In this document: positions 9,053-18,870 of the stretch, in pieces
Position numbering within the stretch: the stretch's first letter is position 1
How the letters are laid out: the number at the start of each line of letters is the position of its first letter
Assembly (NCBI RefSeq): GCF_022026395.1
Contig: NZ_CP041767.1
Span: 3,566,501-3,630,500 of the forward strand
DNA length: 64,000 nt
Direction: 5' to 3'
Source: Brevibacillus brevis
GTDB lineage: Bacteria > Bacillota > Bacilli > Brevibacillales > Brevibacillaceae
Notes under the pieces: generated by a model
Seen by the model: only the letters and a program-made list of their open reading frames with translations
Database searches by the model: none
Told to the model about the DNA's origin: nothing
Made by a program: the position numbers and the translations under genes

Positions 9053-9784
9053 TTACAACCGTCTCCGTACGACATGAAAGTGAATTTTGTCAGCCCTGAA
9101 GTAATTATGGGAGTATAGCACTGGCTTTTCACTTTCGTCGTAATGAATCTGTTTGAGCAAGAGCATGGGAGCAGATTTATCGCAATGCAGTAGGTTGGAA
9201 ACCTTTTCATTGTAGCCTATGGGTTCAATATCGGCTACTGCGTATGCGATCCTTACCCCTGTTACGCTCTCCAGCCATTTGAAGATAGACTCTCCACTTG
9301 CCGCATAGCCCTCGGGCACCAGATGTGCAGGAATGCGGTCCACACAATAAACCACAGGCTCACCGTCAGCCGTTCGAATTCGCTCTACGATGAGAACGCC
9401 TTCACCCGGATTTAAGGCCAGCCGCTTCCTCTCTTCTTCAGCAGATTCGCCAAAGGATGTTTTCAGGATCAAGGTTCCTGCCGTATATCCTTGACGCTCG
9501 ATTGCATCCGTCACACTAAAGAGTTCCCCAATCCCACCCGAAAAAACAGGCTTTGAATTAATAAAGGTACCTACACCGTGTCTACGAATGACAATCTTCT
9601 CTTCCTCAAGAAGTCGGAGTGCCTCGCGAAGCGTCGCCCTGCTTACACCAAGCTGTTTCGATAGTTCGGCTTCAGAAGGGAGGCGTTCACCAGGACGAAG
9701 AAGTCCGGTTTCGATATCACTCTTGATCTTGTCCATTACCAAGAGAAACAGTGATCGAACATTCCCTTTGATGCTCATCATCAT
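9053..9784 (-). CDS. ymfC: GntR/HutC-family transcriptional regulator with UTRA domain (YmfC type)
   Basis: 243 residues. The N-terminal winged helix-turn-helix (RLPSEAELSKQLGVSRATLREALRLLEEE, about residues 33-62) is typical GntR; the C-terminal part is a UTRA ligand-binding domain containing GEGVLIVERIRTADGEPVVY and ending KIHFHVVRRRL. Three consecutive ATG codons begin the frame behind AGGAG; the second or third has better spacing, so the true start may be 9781 or 9778. It lies between spoIIIE and the importer and shares their direction, so it may sense the imported compound or a metabolite and control the downstream operon. This control is inferred from position. Confidence 0.85.
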   Translation of the reverse strand: MMMSIKGNVRSLFLLVMDKIKSDIETGLLRPGERLPSEAELSKQLGVSRATLREALRLLEEEKIVIRRHGVGTFINSKPVFSGGIGELFSVTDAIERQGYTAGTLILKTSFGESAEEERKRLALNPGEGVLIVERIRTADGEPVVYCVDRIPAHLVPEGYAASGESIFKWLESVTGVRIAYAVADIEPIGYNEKVSNLLHCDKSAPMLLLKQIHYDESEKPVLYSHNYFRADKIHFHVVRRRL

Positions 9785-9881
9785 TCACTCCTGCTGTCCT
9801 TCAGCCATCCCAACAGGTAGGACGTCAGACCTCTGATTCGTATGAGACTTAATAACAACAATTTCCGTCAATCTCTTAGAA

Positions 9882-9910
9882 ATTTTACATGAGGGGCGAG
9901 TATCATGCAA
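9882..9910 (-). promoter_or_regulatory. Sigma-A type promoter for the GntR-importer operon
   Basis: On the minus strand TTGCAT and TAAAAT are separated by exactly 17 bases, about 100 bases before the regulator start and after the spoIIIE terminator. Confidence 0.6.
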
Positions 9911-9975
9911 GCCAAATATTTATGAATAATAATGCAAAATGATTAATTTCGACAGGGATTTTTCTCCTAAAATAG

Positions 9976-10013
9976 GAAAAAAGACCCTACCAACACAAAT
10001 GCTGGCAAGGTCT
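9976..10013 (-). terminator. Rho-independent terminator of spoIIIE
   Basis: A 13-bp stem (AGACCTTGCCAGC pairing with GTTGGTAGGGTCT with G-U pairs) and a 6-base loop are followed by TTTTTT, 4 bases after the spoIIIE stop codon. Confidence 0.88.
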
Positions 10014-10017
10014 CTCT

Positions 10018-12390
10018 TTATGAAATATTACTTTCTATGGACGGGCGTGGAAGACGAACCTCACGAGGCTTGCTTCCCTCATAAGGACCGACTACTCCTT
10101 GAGCTTCCATCATATCAATCAATCGTGCCGCTCTCGTATAACCGACACGAAGACGACGCTGCAACAAGGATGCCGATGCCGTTTGGGCTTCTGAAACAAT
10201 TTGGACAGCTTGGTCGTACAGTTCATCATCCACAACTGGCTGCTGCTCCTCCTGCACGTCACCCGGGATCATCTCTTCATTGTAGCGAGCCTCTTGCTGT
10301 TCTTTTACAAAACGAACAACCTCTTCTACTTCCTTGTCAGATACAAAAGCTCCTTGGACACGGGTCGGCTTGGATGCCCCCATCGGCAGCGATAGCATGT
10401 CACCTCTACCGAGAAGCTTTTCTGCTCCTCCCATATCGAGAATCGTTCTGGAGTCCGCCATCGAAGACACCCCAAAGGCAATGCGAGATGGGATATTTGC
10501 CTTGATCACACCTGTAATGACATCTACAGAAGGACGTTGGGTAGCGATGATGAGATGAATCCCGGAAGCACGAGCCATTTGCGCGAGTCGACAAATCGCA
10601 TCCTCCACTTCTCCCGGAGCTACCATCATCAAGTCCGCAAGCTCATCGACGATAACGACGATATAGGGAAGTGGCGTGCCTTCCACTTGTGCATTGTACA
10701 TTTCAATATTGCGGCTACCGGTTTTGGCAAACAAATTATAGCGCCGTTCCATCTCGGCCACGACTTTTTTCAATGCAACAGAAGCCCTTCTCGGATCAGT
10801 AACAACTGGAGCCAATAAATGCGGAATTCCGTTGTAGACATTCAGTTCCACCATCTTCGGGTCAACCATCATCAGCTTGACTTCTTCCGGTTTGGCCTTG
10901 AACAAAATACTCATGATCAATCCGTTAATACATACTGATTTTCCGCTTCCCGTCGCACCCGCTACAAGCAAATGCGGCATCTTGGTCAAATCTGCAACGA
11001 TCGGCTCTCCGGAAATATCTCGGCCAAGAGCAACGGTAAGCTTGCCTGGCGCATCTTGATACTCGGGTGCTTCCAACACTTCTCGTAATGATACGACCGC
11101 TACCTCCGAGTTCGGAACCTCGATGCCGATAGCTGATTTTCCTGGGATTGGTGCCTCAATCCTGATATCTTTTGCTGCCAATGCCAAAGCCAGATCATCC
11201 GTCAGGCTAACAATCCTGCTTACTTTTACCCCTGTAGCAGGCTGAACTTCGTAGCGTGTAACAGCTGGTCCTCGATGTACCTCGGAAACAGTTGCATTGA
11301 CGCCAAAGCTCTTTAGTGTCTGCACTAATTTTGCCGCATTTGAGGTATGATCGACGTCTTTAGCTGTTGAACTCGCTTTGGGTCTTGCAAGCATTTGCAG
11401 ACTTGGCAGCTCATACGGCATGGTATTTTGTTCTTCTCCGGTATTTATTGTACCGAAGATTTCCTCTTCTCCTTCGAGCGCAAACGTAATTTCCTGATTA
11501 GTTTTCGGTTGTGCAGCTCTCGCTTGATGACTAGGATGAATCGGTTCCTCATCCTCTTCCAGCGCAATGCGATCTGTAAAATCACGAATTAATGGGGCGT
11601 TTAGTTGCTGTACTTCTTCCTCCTGATTGACAGGCTGTGGATGAGATTTTTGCTCTTTCAACGCCGTAACAGCAATGGCCTCGTTCTCTGCCTCCGATTC
11701 TTTTTGCTTGCGAGCCTCTTCCGCTTCCTTTGCTTCTTTCTTTCTCTTCTCGCTCTCTTCCTGCAAAAGCTGTACAGAGTCCTTCACTGTATGCTTCGCC
11801 TTTCCGTAAAACAAAGCGAGCTTGTCCTTGGCAAACATCAAAATGTTTACATAAGAGAGATTGAACAGAAACATCAGTCCCACGAGGAAAAGGAACACAA
11901 TCACGAGACCAGTACCGATTGTTCCAACAAGGCCATTTGTCACCGCAAAAAACAGGGCACCAATCATTCCTCCGCCTACCCCGGTGGTGGACACTTTCTG
12001 ACCATGATCGAGCCAAATTCTGTCCCATGTAACCTTAATAATGCTTTGCTCTGCAAATTTTCCATCTGCGGTAATTTGTTTGTACAATATCATGTGATCC
12101 CAAGTCAAAATCGCCACACCTATGAGCGCTATGCCTAAGACGCGGTAAGTAAGCTTCGGTGACTTTCTGGTAAACATCATATGTATGGCCATACCGATTA
12201 GCAGAACAGGAATGAGAAAATCCCATGAGCCCGCAATAAACCGAAATAGAAGTGCCAGTACATTTTTGCCCAGCCATCCACTCTCCAAAAGCCCGATCAA
12301 GGACAGCACGATGATGAGAAGTCCCAGCAGCTCTATTTTGACAACTGAGGCCAATGCCGCTTGTGAACGCTCTTTTTTTCTCCTACTCAA
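10018..12390 (-). CDS. spoIIIE: DNA translocase SpoIIIE/FtsK
   Basis: 790 residues from a TTG start at 12390 that has AGGAGG 7 bases upstream; an in-frame ATG seven codons earlier overlaps that site and is less likely. About four N-terminal membrane helices (residues 20-170) are followed by a charged linker, then the FtsK motor with Walker A GATGSGKS and Walker [14 protein letters not shown]. The C-terminal gamma winged helix ([34 protein letters not shown] region) reads DNA polarity. The protein pumps chromosomal DNA through the septum, mainly into the forespore. Length and position next to tepA/ylzJ match B. subtilis SpoIIIE rather than SftA. Confidence 0.92.
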   Translation of the reverse strand: MSRRKKERSQAALASVVKIELLGLLIIVLSLIGLLESGWLGKNVLALLFRFIAGSWDFLIPVLLIGMAIHMMFTRKSPKLTYRVLGIALIGVAILTWDHMILYKQITADGKFAEQSIIKVTWDRIWLDHGQKVSTTGVGGGMIGALFFAVTNGLVGTIGTGLVIVFLFLVGLMFLFNLSYVNILMFAKDKLALFYGKAKHTVKDSVQLLQEESEKRKKEAKEAEEARKQKESEAENEAIAVTALKEQKSHPQPVNQEEEVQQLNAPLIRDFTDRIALEEDEEPIHPSHQARAAQPKTNQEITFALEGEEEIFGTINTGEEQNTMPYELPSLQMLARPKASSTAKDVDHTSNAAKLVQTLKSFGVNATVSEVHRGPAVTRYEVQPATGVKVSRIVSLTDDLALALAAKDIRIEAPIPGKSAIGIEVPNSEVAVVSLREVLEAPEYQDAPGKLTVALGRDISGEPIVADLTKMPHLLVAGATGSGKSVCINGLIMSILFKAKPEEVKLMMVDPKMVELNVYNGIPHLLAPVVTDPRRASVALKKVVAEMERRYNLFAKTGSRNIEMYNAQVEGTPLPYIVVIVDELADLMMVAPGEVEDAICRLAQMARASGIHLIIATQRPSVDVITGVIKANIPSRIAFGVSSMADSRTILDMGGAEKLLGRGDMLSLPMGASKPTRVQGAFVSDKEVEEVVRFVKEQQEARYNEEMIPGDVQEEQQPVVDDELYDQAVQIVSEAQTASASLLQRRLRVGYTRAARLIDMMEAQGVVGPYEGSKPREVRLPRPSIESNIS

Positions 12391-12534
12391 TGGCACGCCT
12401 CCTCCCGTCATTATACTCCTTATGTATCCAATGGTTAGAACACCTCTATCGAGGCCTTTTCAACGTAGAGCGACCCTGTTATAGCGGAAAGTTTCCATGC
12501 GCTCCGGAATTTAATTTCTAAATTCCTATTCGTT

Positions 12535-12564
12535 AAAAAAGGCAGCCGTCGCGTGTTCGGCTGC
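12535..12564 (-). terminator. Rho-independent terminator after ylzJ
   Basis: GCAGCCG and CGGCTGC form a perfect 7-bp stem with a 9-base loop followed by TTTTTT on the minus strand, about 50 bases after the ylzJ stop. The interval 12391-12534 holds the spoIIIE leader; I see no convincing promoter pair there. Confidence 0.85.
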
Positions 12565-12616
12565 TGTTCGTACTTCTCTAGTATAACACAGGAAATTCAT
12601 AGAAATACAGGACTTC

Positions 12617-12847
12617 TTAGGCAAGCCACTCAGGTTGAAACTGAATTTTTTGTCCAGGTGCGTATTGTTCCTTCAGGTAGTCTTGCGGATTGGGACTAAT
12701 CAGCCTGACGATTTTTCCTTCAAACGGTCCGGTTTGCTCAATGAGCATCGTGGCATGACCCACGGCTATCTCTTTGAGCTCTTGTTTCTCCACTTGCTCC
12801 ATGTTCTCAAACACCGTTTCCATCGGAATGATGGAGTATAGGATCAT
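12617..12847 (-). CDS. ylzJ: YlzJ-like small protein
   Basis: 76 residues ([18 protein letters not shown]...). Size, the MILY(S/T)-(I/M)-(I/M)P-x-E opening and its place between tepA and spoIIIE match the YlzJ family, a Bacillales protein of unknown function. Its ATG overlaps the tepA stop (ATGA), so it is translationally coupled to the protease gene. No membrane segment or known catalytic motif is visible. Confidence 0.82.
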   Translation of the reverse strand: MILYSIIPMETVFENMEQVEKQELKEIAVGHATMLIEQTGPFEGKIVRLISPNPQDYLKEQYAPGQKIQFQPEWLA

Positions 12848-13668
12848 TGGAGTACACTCTCCTCGCCTTTTTGCGCTTTGATCAGTTCGTTCAGTTTTTT
12901 CAGTGCACTACCAAGACCGCCTACTTCATCAATCAATCCGTATTTTACTGCATCTACACCAATCACGTTGGTTCCAATGTCTCGTGTCAATTCACCGGTA
13001 CGGGTCATGAGCTCACGGAACTTTTCTTCTGAAACTTTGGAGTGACGGGCGATAAAGCTTACTACACGATCCTGCATTTTGTCCAAGTACTCAAACGTTT
13101 GAGGCACACCAATTACAAGACCCGTCAAACGGATCGGGTGTATCGTCATCGTGGCTGTTTCTGCAATAAACGAGTACGAACCAGCTACAGCAATTGGAAC
13201 ACCAATGCTATGACCACCGCCAAGTACGAGTGTGACTACCGGTTTGGACAAGGACGATACCATTTCCGCAATTGCCAAGCCTGCTTCCACGTCCCCGCCA
13301 ACCGTATTCAAAATAACGAGTACGCCCTCTATTTTACTGTTTTGTTCTGCCGCAACCAATTGAGGGATGAGGTGCTCGTACTTGGTCGTCTTATTTTGTG
13401 GGGGCAACTGAATATGCCCTTCTACTTGTCCGATGACGGTCATACAATATATATTGCTTTCGAGCTGTGGAACGTTTGTCTGGCCCAGTTGCGTAATGGA
13501 ATCCAGCAGTTTTTTCTTCGGGTCTTCCTGTGCGGGTGCTTCTGATGGCGGCGAGGCAGCAGGCTCCTGATCATCAGTGGGTGATTGTGGCTGAGATTCC
13601 TTACTATTTACTGCTGTGTTTGCAAACGGCGGCCTATTTAAAAAATCGCTAAATTGTTGATTCGACAT
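12844..13668 (-). CDS. tepA: ClpP-like serine protease TepA (translocation-enhancing protein)
   Basis: 274 residues. A Pro/Gln/Glu-rich N-terminal extension of about 60 residues precedes a ClpP/crotonase-fold domain. [14 protein letters not shown] carries the presumed nucleophile Ser, and [12 protein letters not shown] the His of the active site. The absence of a signal peptide fits a cytoplasmic location. In B. subtilis TepA has been linked to secretion and spore protein degradation. The ATG at 13668 follows GAGGGAGGA and is chosen over an ATG 18 codons upstream. It follows the rnjB terminator, so it is expressed by read-through or from an unseen promoter, and is coupled to ylzJ. Confidence 0.87.
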   Translation of the reverse strand: MSNQQFSDFLNRPPFANTAVNSKESQPQSPTDDQEPAASPPSEAPAQEDPKKKLLDSITQLGQTNVPQLESNIYCMTVIGQVEGHIQLPPQNKTTKYEHLIPQLVAAEQNSKIEGVLVILNTVGGDVEAGLAIAEMVSSLSKPVVTLVLGGGHSIGVPIAVAGSYSFIAETATMTIHPIRLTGLVIGVPQTFEYLDKMQDRVVSFIARHSKVSEEKFRELMTRTGELTRDIGTNVIGVDAVKYGLIDEVGGLGSALKKLNELIKAQKGEESVLQ

Positions 13669-13736
13669 GGATGATCCTCCCTCACTTTCCTCTGTAGTAT
13701 GGATAAAGACAGGAAAAATCATGCGCCCACAAAGGC

Positions 13737-13776
13737 AAAAAAAGCCAGAAACCCTTTTTCAAAAGGATTTCCAGCT
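13737..13776 (-). terminator. Rho-independent terminator of rnjB
   Basis: A 16-base imperfect stem (AGCTGGAAATCCTTTT pairing with AAAAGGGTTTCTGGCT) with a tiny loop is followed by TTTTTTTG on the minus strand, 13 bases after the rnjB stop. Confidence 0.85.
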
Positions 13777-13789
13777 CTTTATCGTGATC

Positions 13790-15466
13790 CTACACTTCCA
13801 TGATAATCGGCAAGATCATCGGACGTCTGCGCGTTTGCTCGTACAGATAACGGCCTAATGACTCTTTCACGTTATTTTTCAGTGAAGACCATTCGTTCAC
13901 ATTTTCTTCCATGCATTTGACAAGTGTTTGGGTCACTATGCGATTTGCCTCATCCAGCAGCTCTTCGGATTCTCGCACGTAGACGAAACCGCGAGAAATG
14001 ATGTCTGGACCTGACAAAATCGTGCCATTTTGTTTGCTGAGTGTAACGACAACTACCAGTATGCCATCTTGTGACAGTAATTTACGATCTCTAAGTACGA
14101 TGTTTCCTACATCACCAACACCCAAGCCGTCAATCAAAACATTGCCAGCATGGACTTTTCCACCGTAACGGGCCTTGCCCCCTGAGAATTCAACTGTATC
14201 GCCGTTATCGAGCAAGAATGTGTTTTCTTCAGGAATTCCAACCTGTTCAGCAAGTAAAGCATGTGTTTTCAGCATGCGATATTCACCGTGAACGGGAATA
14301 AAGTATTTAGGCTTCATTAGGTTAAGCATCAGGCGCAATTCCTCTTGGCTTCCATGACCGGAGACGTGGACGGTTCCGTTAGGTCCATGGCCACCATAAA
14401 TGACATCTGCACCAATGCGCGATAATTGATCGATCGTACGCGCCACGTATTTTTCATTCCCTGGAATGGGAGTGGCTGCAATAATAACGGTATCCCCTGG
14501 AAGGATGTCAATTTTCCGATGGGCGGATCGGGCCATACGAGTGAGCGCGGACATAGGCTCTCCTTGGCTTCCAGTTGATAAAATAACGACTTGTTCAGCA
14601 GGCAATTTGTTGATTTCATCGATCTCAACAATCAAGCCCTCAGGGACCAACAAGTACCCTAAGTCTCTGCTGATAGTAATGACATTTTGCATGCTCCGGC
14701 CAACAACCGTCAATTTACGGTTGAACTGTGCTGCAGCGTCCACCACTTGTTGAATGCGGTGAACATTTGATGCAAACGTAGAAACAACAATACGTCCAGG
14801 TGCTTTGCTGAACACATCCATGAGTGCTTTGCCCACTGAGCGTTCCGATCCGGTAAATCCAGGCCGTTCTGCATTCGTACTGTCAGAGAGCAAGCACAAA
14901 ACGCCTCTGTCACCGATCATCGCCATTTTTGCCAAATCAGCTACCTGATTGTTAACAGGTGTTTGATCGAACTTGAAGTCTCCTGTATGAACGATGTAGC
15001 CTTCTGGCGTATCCAAGCATACCCCTACACAATCCGGGATGCTGTGGTTTACACGGAAAAAGGTTGCCTTCATCTTTCCGAGAACGACTTCCGAGTCGCT
15101 GTTGATCAATACGCGTTTTGTTTCGTTTAGGATGCCCGCTTCTTTTAACTTTGCATCAATTAAACCAAGGGTAAGTTTTGTCGCATAAACCGGGACTTTC
15201 AAATGCTTCAGCACGTAGCTGAGGCCGCCGATGTGGTCTTCATGTCCATGCGTAATAATAATACCCCGAACCTTGTCACGATGTTCCTCCAAGTAGGTGA
15301 TATCCGGAATAACCATATCAATCCCCAGCATTTCCTCTTCTGGGAACTTCAATCCGGCATCAATCACTACGATGTCGTCACCGCTTTGTACCACGTACAT
15401 ATTCTTCCCAATTTCGCCGACTCCGCCCAGGGCGAAAACGAGAACAGAGTGATTCGACTTTGCCAA
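13790..15466 (-). CDS. rnjB: Ribonuclease J (RNase J2 position)
   Basis: 558 residues from a TTG start at 15466 with AGGAGG 9 bases upstream; an ATG 12 codons earlier lacks such a site. The metallo-beta-lactamase motif HGHEDH at about residues 73-78 is complete, so the nuclease should be able to bind its two zinc ions. The beta-CASP domain and the C-terminal domain ending RRRPMILPIIMEV follow. RNase J combines 5'-3' exonuclease and endonuclease activity in mRNA turnover. Position after dapA and before tepA matches B. subtilis rnjB (ymfA). The gene has its own promoter and terminator. Confidence 0.9.
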   Translation of the reverse strand: MAKSNHSVLVFALGGVGEIGKNMYVVQSGDDIVVIDAGLKFPEEEMLGIDMVIPDITYLEEHRDKVRGIIITHGHEDHIGGLSYVLKHLKVPVYATKLTLGLIDAKLKEAGILNETKRVLINSDSEVVLGKMKATFFRVNHSIPDCVGVCLDTPEGYIVHTGDFKFDQTPVNNQVADLAKMAMIGDRGVLCLLSDSTNAERPGFTGSERSVGKALMDVFSKAPGRIVVSTFASNVHRIQQVVDAAAQFNRKLTVVGRSMQNVITISRDLGYLLVPEGLIVEIDEINKLPAEQVVILSTGSQGEPMSALTRMARSAHRKIDILPGDTVIIAATPIPGNEKYVARTIDQLSRIGADVIYGGHGPNGTVHVSGHGSQEELRLMLNLMKPKYFIPVHGEYRMLKTHALLAEQVGIPEENTFLLDNGDTVEFSGGKARYGGKVHAGNVLIDGLGVGDVGNIVLRDRKLLSQDGILVVVVTLSKQNGTILSGPDIISRGFVYVRESEELLDEANRIVTQTLVKCMEENVNEWSSLKNNVKESLGRYLYEQTRRRPMILPIIMEV

Positions 15467-15533
15467 AACGTGTAACCTCCTATATTTAGTTGTCATGTCC
15501 ACTCAAAAAAACCGCCCCAAATCACTTGTTCTT

Positions 15534-15563
15534 ATTATACCCGAAGTGAAATCATGAACACAA
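15534..15563 (-). promoter_or_regulatory. Sigma-A type promoter for rnjB
   Basis: TTGTGT and TATAAT on the minus strand are separated by 18 bases and lie between the dapA terminator and the rnjB start, about 70 bases upstream of the start codon. Confidence 0.6.
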
Positions 15564-15565
15564 GG

Positions 15566-15597
15566 AAAAAGAGCCATCCCAGGCAGGAATGGCTCTT
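15566..15597 (-). terminator. Rho-independent terminator of the asd-dapG-dapA group
   Basis: AAGAGCCATTCC and GGGATGGCTCTT form a 12-base stem around a 5-base loop, followed by TTTCC after the last T of the stem; it starts about 15 bases after the dapA stop. Confidence 0.87.
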
Positions 15598-15611
15598 GAT
15601 CTTCTATGGAG

Positions 15612-16478
15612 TTAAACAAGCAGAGAATGAACGAATGCTTTTTCTTGTTCGTTCAGCTCGACTAATGGCAGTCGAACGCCTCCAACTTGAACGCCGAGCT
15701 TTTCTAAAGCGACCTTGGTCGGTCCTGGGCTCGGGTATGCAAAGAGGCCCTCAAAAATCGGCAACAGCTTGCGATGGAGTCTTGCTGCCTCCGTTAAGTT
15801 ACCGGCAAAAAAGGCGTCCATCATGTCTGTCATTGGGCGGCCAACTACGTGACTCGCCACACTGACAATGCCCACTCCCCCAATAGACAGGATCGGCAAG
15901 GTTAATCCATCATCGCCACTGTACAGCTCAAAGCCTTCCGGTGCATGCTCAATGATTTGCGCCATCTGCGACAAATTGCCGGAGGCTTCCTTGATGCATA
16001 CTACATTAGGCAGTTTTGCCAAACGAAGTGTCGTTTCAGCAGTCATATTGACGACGGATCTTCCTGGCACATTATAAAGCATCACGGGCAGCTCGGTCGC
16101 TTCCGATAATGCCTTGAAATGTGCGTATAGTCCTTCCTGTGATGGCTTGCTGTAATAAGGAGCAACGACCATGACAGCGTCTACGCCAATGGATTGTACA
16201 GCTTGGGTGAACTCAATGCTTGAGGCTGTATCATTACTGCCTGTTCCTGCAATGATGTGGCATCTTCCTTTTGCGTAAGAAACCACATGTCGGAAAAGGT
16301 CGAGTTTCTCCGTACGGGATAAAGTTGGTGATTCACCCGTGGTACCACTCAATACGATTCCAGTTGAACCATTTGCAATCAAATGGTCAATCAGTCGCTC
16401 TGTTTTATCGTAATCGACCTGTAGCTGCTCATTAAAAGGCGTTACCATAGCGGTAACCAGTCGACCAAAACGTGCCAC
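15612..16478 (-). CDS. dapA: 4-hydroxy-tetrahydrodipicolinate synthase
   Basis: 288 residues, a standard-length TIM-barrel aldolase. The Schiff-base lysine is Lys163 in VVCIKEASGN; Tyr135 in LYNVPGR and the GTTGE motif at 45-49 complete the usual active site. It condenses pyruvate with aspartate semialdehyde, the first committed step to diaminopimelate, lysine and, in the mother cell, dipicolinic acid. GTG start behind GGAGAGG. It is last in asd-dapG-dapA and is followed by a strong terminator. Confidence 0.95.
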   Translation of the reverse strand: MARFGRLVTAMVTPFNEQLQVDYDKTERLIDHLIANGSTGIVLSGTTGESPTLSRTEKLDLFRHVVSYAKGRCHIIAGTGSNDTASSIEFTQAVQSIGVDAVMVVAPYYSKPSQEGLYAHFKALSEATELPVMLYNVPGRSVVNMTAETTLRLAKLPNVVCIKEASGNLSQMAQIIEHAPEGFELYSGDDGLTLPILSIGGVGIVSVASHVVGRPMTDMMDAFFAGNLTEAARLHRKLLPIFEGLFAYPSPGPTKVALEKLGVQVGGVRLPLVELNEQEKAFVHSLLV

Positions 16479-16534
16479 TACCTCTCCAACTCCTCTTATC
16501 GTGATCAGTAGGTATTTAAAGTCAGGATATGCTC

Positions 16535-17761
16535 TTACATATGTTGAACATGCAGGTTGAACTGCTGATGAAGAGCACGAACCGCCTTCACCATATCCAT
16601 TTCATGCACGAGTACCCAGATGGTAGTATGAGAGTCTGCCGATTGAAGAATTTGAATGTCTTCTTGTGTAAGTGCCTCCACGATTCTCGCCATCACGCCG
16701 GGCACGCCCGTCATCCCTGCACCAATCACGGACACTTTTGCGCAATGCGGCAAAAGCTGCGGCTCGTATCCCATTTCTGTTAACAGACGAGCAGCTTTTT
16801 CTCCCATTTCATCATGGACCGTGTAAGCAACACCCATTGGGTTCACATTGATGAAATCTACACTGATGTTATTGGTTGCCATCGTTTTGAAGACTTGTAG
16901 CTGTGTATCATAAGACCCTTCTTTGTTCGCGACTTTGATTTGGGTAATGTTCGGTACATGAGCAATTCCCATAACGACTCTATCGTTTACAGTGTAGCCC
17001 ATCTTCCCGATCTCCAGCATCGTCGTAACAAGTGTACCGGGGTCGTCCGAAAACGTAGAGCGCACACGAATCGGCACGTTTGCGTGCATCGCGATCTCCA
17101 CCGCTCTAGGATGAATAACTTTTGCACCCAGGTGAGCCATGTTGCAAATTTCCGTGTAGGTCACCATACCGAGCCGCTGCGCTTCTTCAACGATACGCGG
17201 GTCTGCGGTCATGATGCCTTCCACGTCGGTGAAAATATCCACCGTTTCAGCCTTCAAGGCGACACCGAGAGCGGTAGCAGTCGTATCGCTTCCGCCCCGT
17301 CCCAGTGTCGTAATTTCCCACTCGGCTGTACGCCCCTGAAATCCTGGAACGATCACAACTTGATTTTCCTGCAAGTCTTGCAAAATGCGACTTGGATCGA
17401 TCGACATGATTTGTGCATTTGTAAAGTCGTCGCTCGTCACTATATTTGCTTGACCGCCTGTCAAAATCGTCGCTTTAATTCCCCGTGCATTCAGCATGCT
17501 GCACATGACTGTAGCAGAGATGATTTCTCCGGTATGCATCAGCATATCCATTTCTCTACTCGGCAGTTGGTTCCCGTTCGCTCGAACCAACTGCAAAAGT
17601 GTATCGGTTGCATATGGATCGCCTTTGCGTCCCATCGCCGATACGACAACGACGAGGGCATAGCCCTCATCAATTGCTTTTTCCATATGGTAGATTGCCC
17701 GCATCCGGCAATCCTCCGTCGTCAAGGAAGAACCACCGAACTTCTGGACGAGAATCTTCAC
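16535..17761 (-). CDS. dapG: Aspartate kinase (DapG type)
   Basis: 408 residues. The N-terminal amino-acid kinase domain begins KFGGSSL (residues 6-12) and contains the GRGGSDTTA motif; two ACT domains occupy the C-terminal third, including SVIGAGMTGVPGVMARI. It phosphorylates aspartate, feeding Asd 11 bases upstream and DapA downstream. Location next to asd and dapA matches B. subtilis dapG, the diaminopimelate-inhibited isoform; inhibitor identity here is inferred. Confidence 0.93.
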   Translation of the reverse strand: MKILVQKFGGSSLTTEDCRMRAIYHMEKAIDEGYALVVVVSAMGRKGDPYATDTLLQLVRANGNQLPSREMDMLMHTGEIISATVMCSMLNARGIKATILTGGQANIVTSDDFTNAQIMSIDPSRILQDLQENQVVIVPGFQGRTAEWEITTLGRGGSDTTATALGVALKAETVDIFTDVEGIMTADPRIVEEAQRLGMVTYTEICNMAHLGAKVIHPRAVEIAMHANVPIRVRSTFSDDPGTLVTTMLEIGKMGYTVNDRVVMGIAHVPNITQIKVANKEGSYDTQLQVFKTMATNNISVDFINVNPMGVAYTVHDEMGEKAARLLTEMGYEPQLLPHCAKVSVIGAGMTGVPGVMARIVEALTQEDIQILQSADSHTTIWVLVHEMDMVKAVRALHQQFNLHVQHM

Positions 17762-17772
17762 TAACCTCTCCC

Positions 17773-18813
17773 CTATACTCTTGCTTTTATGAGTTCTTCA
17801 GCGATTTGTACTGTATTCCATGCTGCACCCTTGAGAAGATTGTCAGAAACGATCCATATATGCAGTCCACGAGGATGATGGAGATCACGACGCACCCGGC
17901 CCACGAATACTTCCAGTTTGCCTGTTGCATCAGTAGCGAGTGGATACTGCTGTTCCTCCGGCGCATCTACTAACACGATACCCGGAGCGTCTTTCAGCAG
18001 GGCCTTTACTTCTGCCAGATCGTAATCCTGTTTCAGCTCTACATATACCGACTCGCTGTGGCCGTAGACCACTGGAATACGTACGCAAGTAGCTGAAACA
18101 AGTACAGTGTCATCACCGAAGATTTTTTTGGTCTCATTGACCATTTTCATTTCTTCATAAGTAAAACCATTGTCGGTGAACACATCAATCTGCGGAATCG
18201 CGTTGTACGCAATCTGATGATGTACAGGCAATTTGCCTACGGGAAGTACGTTACACTGCGGTTCTTTTCCATCCAAAATGTCTCGACTCTGGTCGAGCAA
18301 TTCATTGATCGCAGATTGACCTGCACCGGATACTGCCTGGTAAGTAGAAACGATAATTCTGTCTATACCAAAACGATCATAAAGGGGCTTTAGAGCGGCA
18401 ACCATCTGAATCGTAGAGCAATTCGGATTCGCAATGATTCCATTATGAGCGAGCGCAGCATCCATGTTTACTTCTGGCACAACGAGAGGGACATCTGGGT
18501 CCATCCGGAATGCACTGGTATTGTCAATGACAACCGCGCCATGACGTACTGCGTGATGAGCCAGTTCCTTGCTGACCGATCCGCCAGCACTAAACAGGGC
18601 GAAATCAACCCCTGCAAAACTGTCTGGAGTCGCCTCTTCCAGTACAATTTCTTGCCCCTTGAAGGTGACTGTTTTTCCTGCAGAACGTCCAGAAGCAAGC
18701 AGCTTAAGCTGTTTGATTGGGAAGTTGCGCTTTTCTAATAGTTGAATCATCTGCTGTCCGACTGCACCAGTCGCACCGACTACAGCAACATTGAAAGTCA
18801 GTTGGTTTGCCAT
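17773..18813 (-). CDS. asd: Aspartate-semialdehyde dehydrogenase
   Basis: 346 residues. The N-terminal Rossmann motif is GATGAVG (residues 13-19) and the catalytic cysteine Cys132 lies in IANPNCSTIQM. It reduces aspartyl phosphate with NADPH to aspartate semialdehyde, the branch point for threonine/methionine and lysine. The ATG follows GGAGGAGAG. It lies 57 bases after dpaB and directly before dapG, so it may be transcribed both with the sporulation genes and from its own promoter. Confidence 0.95.
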   Translation of the reverse strand: MANQLTFNVAVVGATGAVGQQMIQLLEKRNFPIKQLKLLASGRSAGKTVTFKGQEIVLEEATPDSFAGVDFALFSAGGSVSKELAHHAVRHGAVVIDNTSAFRMDPDVPLVVPEVNMDAALAHNGIIANPNCSTIQMVAALKPLYDRFGIDRIIVSTYQAVSGAGQSAINELLDQSRDILDGKEPQCNVLPVGKLPVHHQIAYNAIPQIDVFTDNGFTYEEMKMVNETKKIFGDDTVLVSATCVRIPVVYGHSESVYVELKQDYDLAEVKALLKDAPGIVLVDAPEEQQYPLATDATGKLEVFVGRVRRDLHHPRGLHIWIVSDNLLKGAAWNTVQIAEELIKARV

Positions 18814-18870
18814 CTCTTACTCTCCTCCTAATCGCGAAAAAGCAGGTTAATTGTTTTTTCTGTAGTCTTA

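Noticed and set aside
8996..9060. Purine riboswitch before the BMP lipoprotein gene
   Set aside because: The gap of 57 bases after the GntR gene contains no purine aptamer core and is too short to hold one with an expression platform.
17762..18870. Lysine riboswitch before dapG or asd
   Set aside because: The gaps before these genes are 11 and 57 bases, too short for a lysine riboswitch of about 180 bases.
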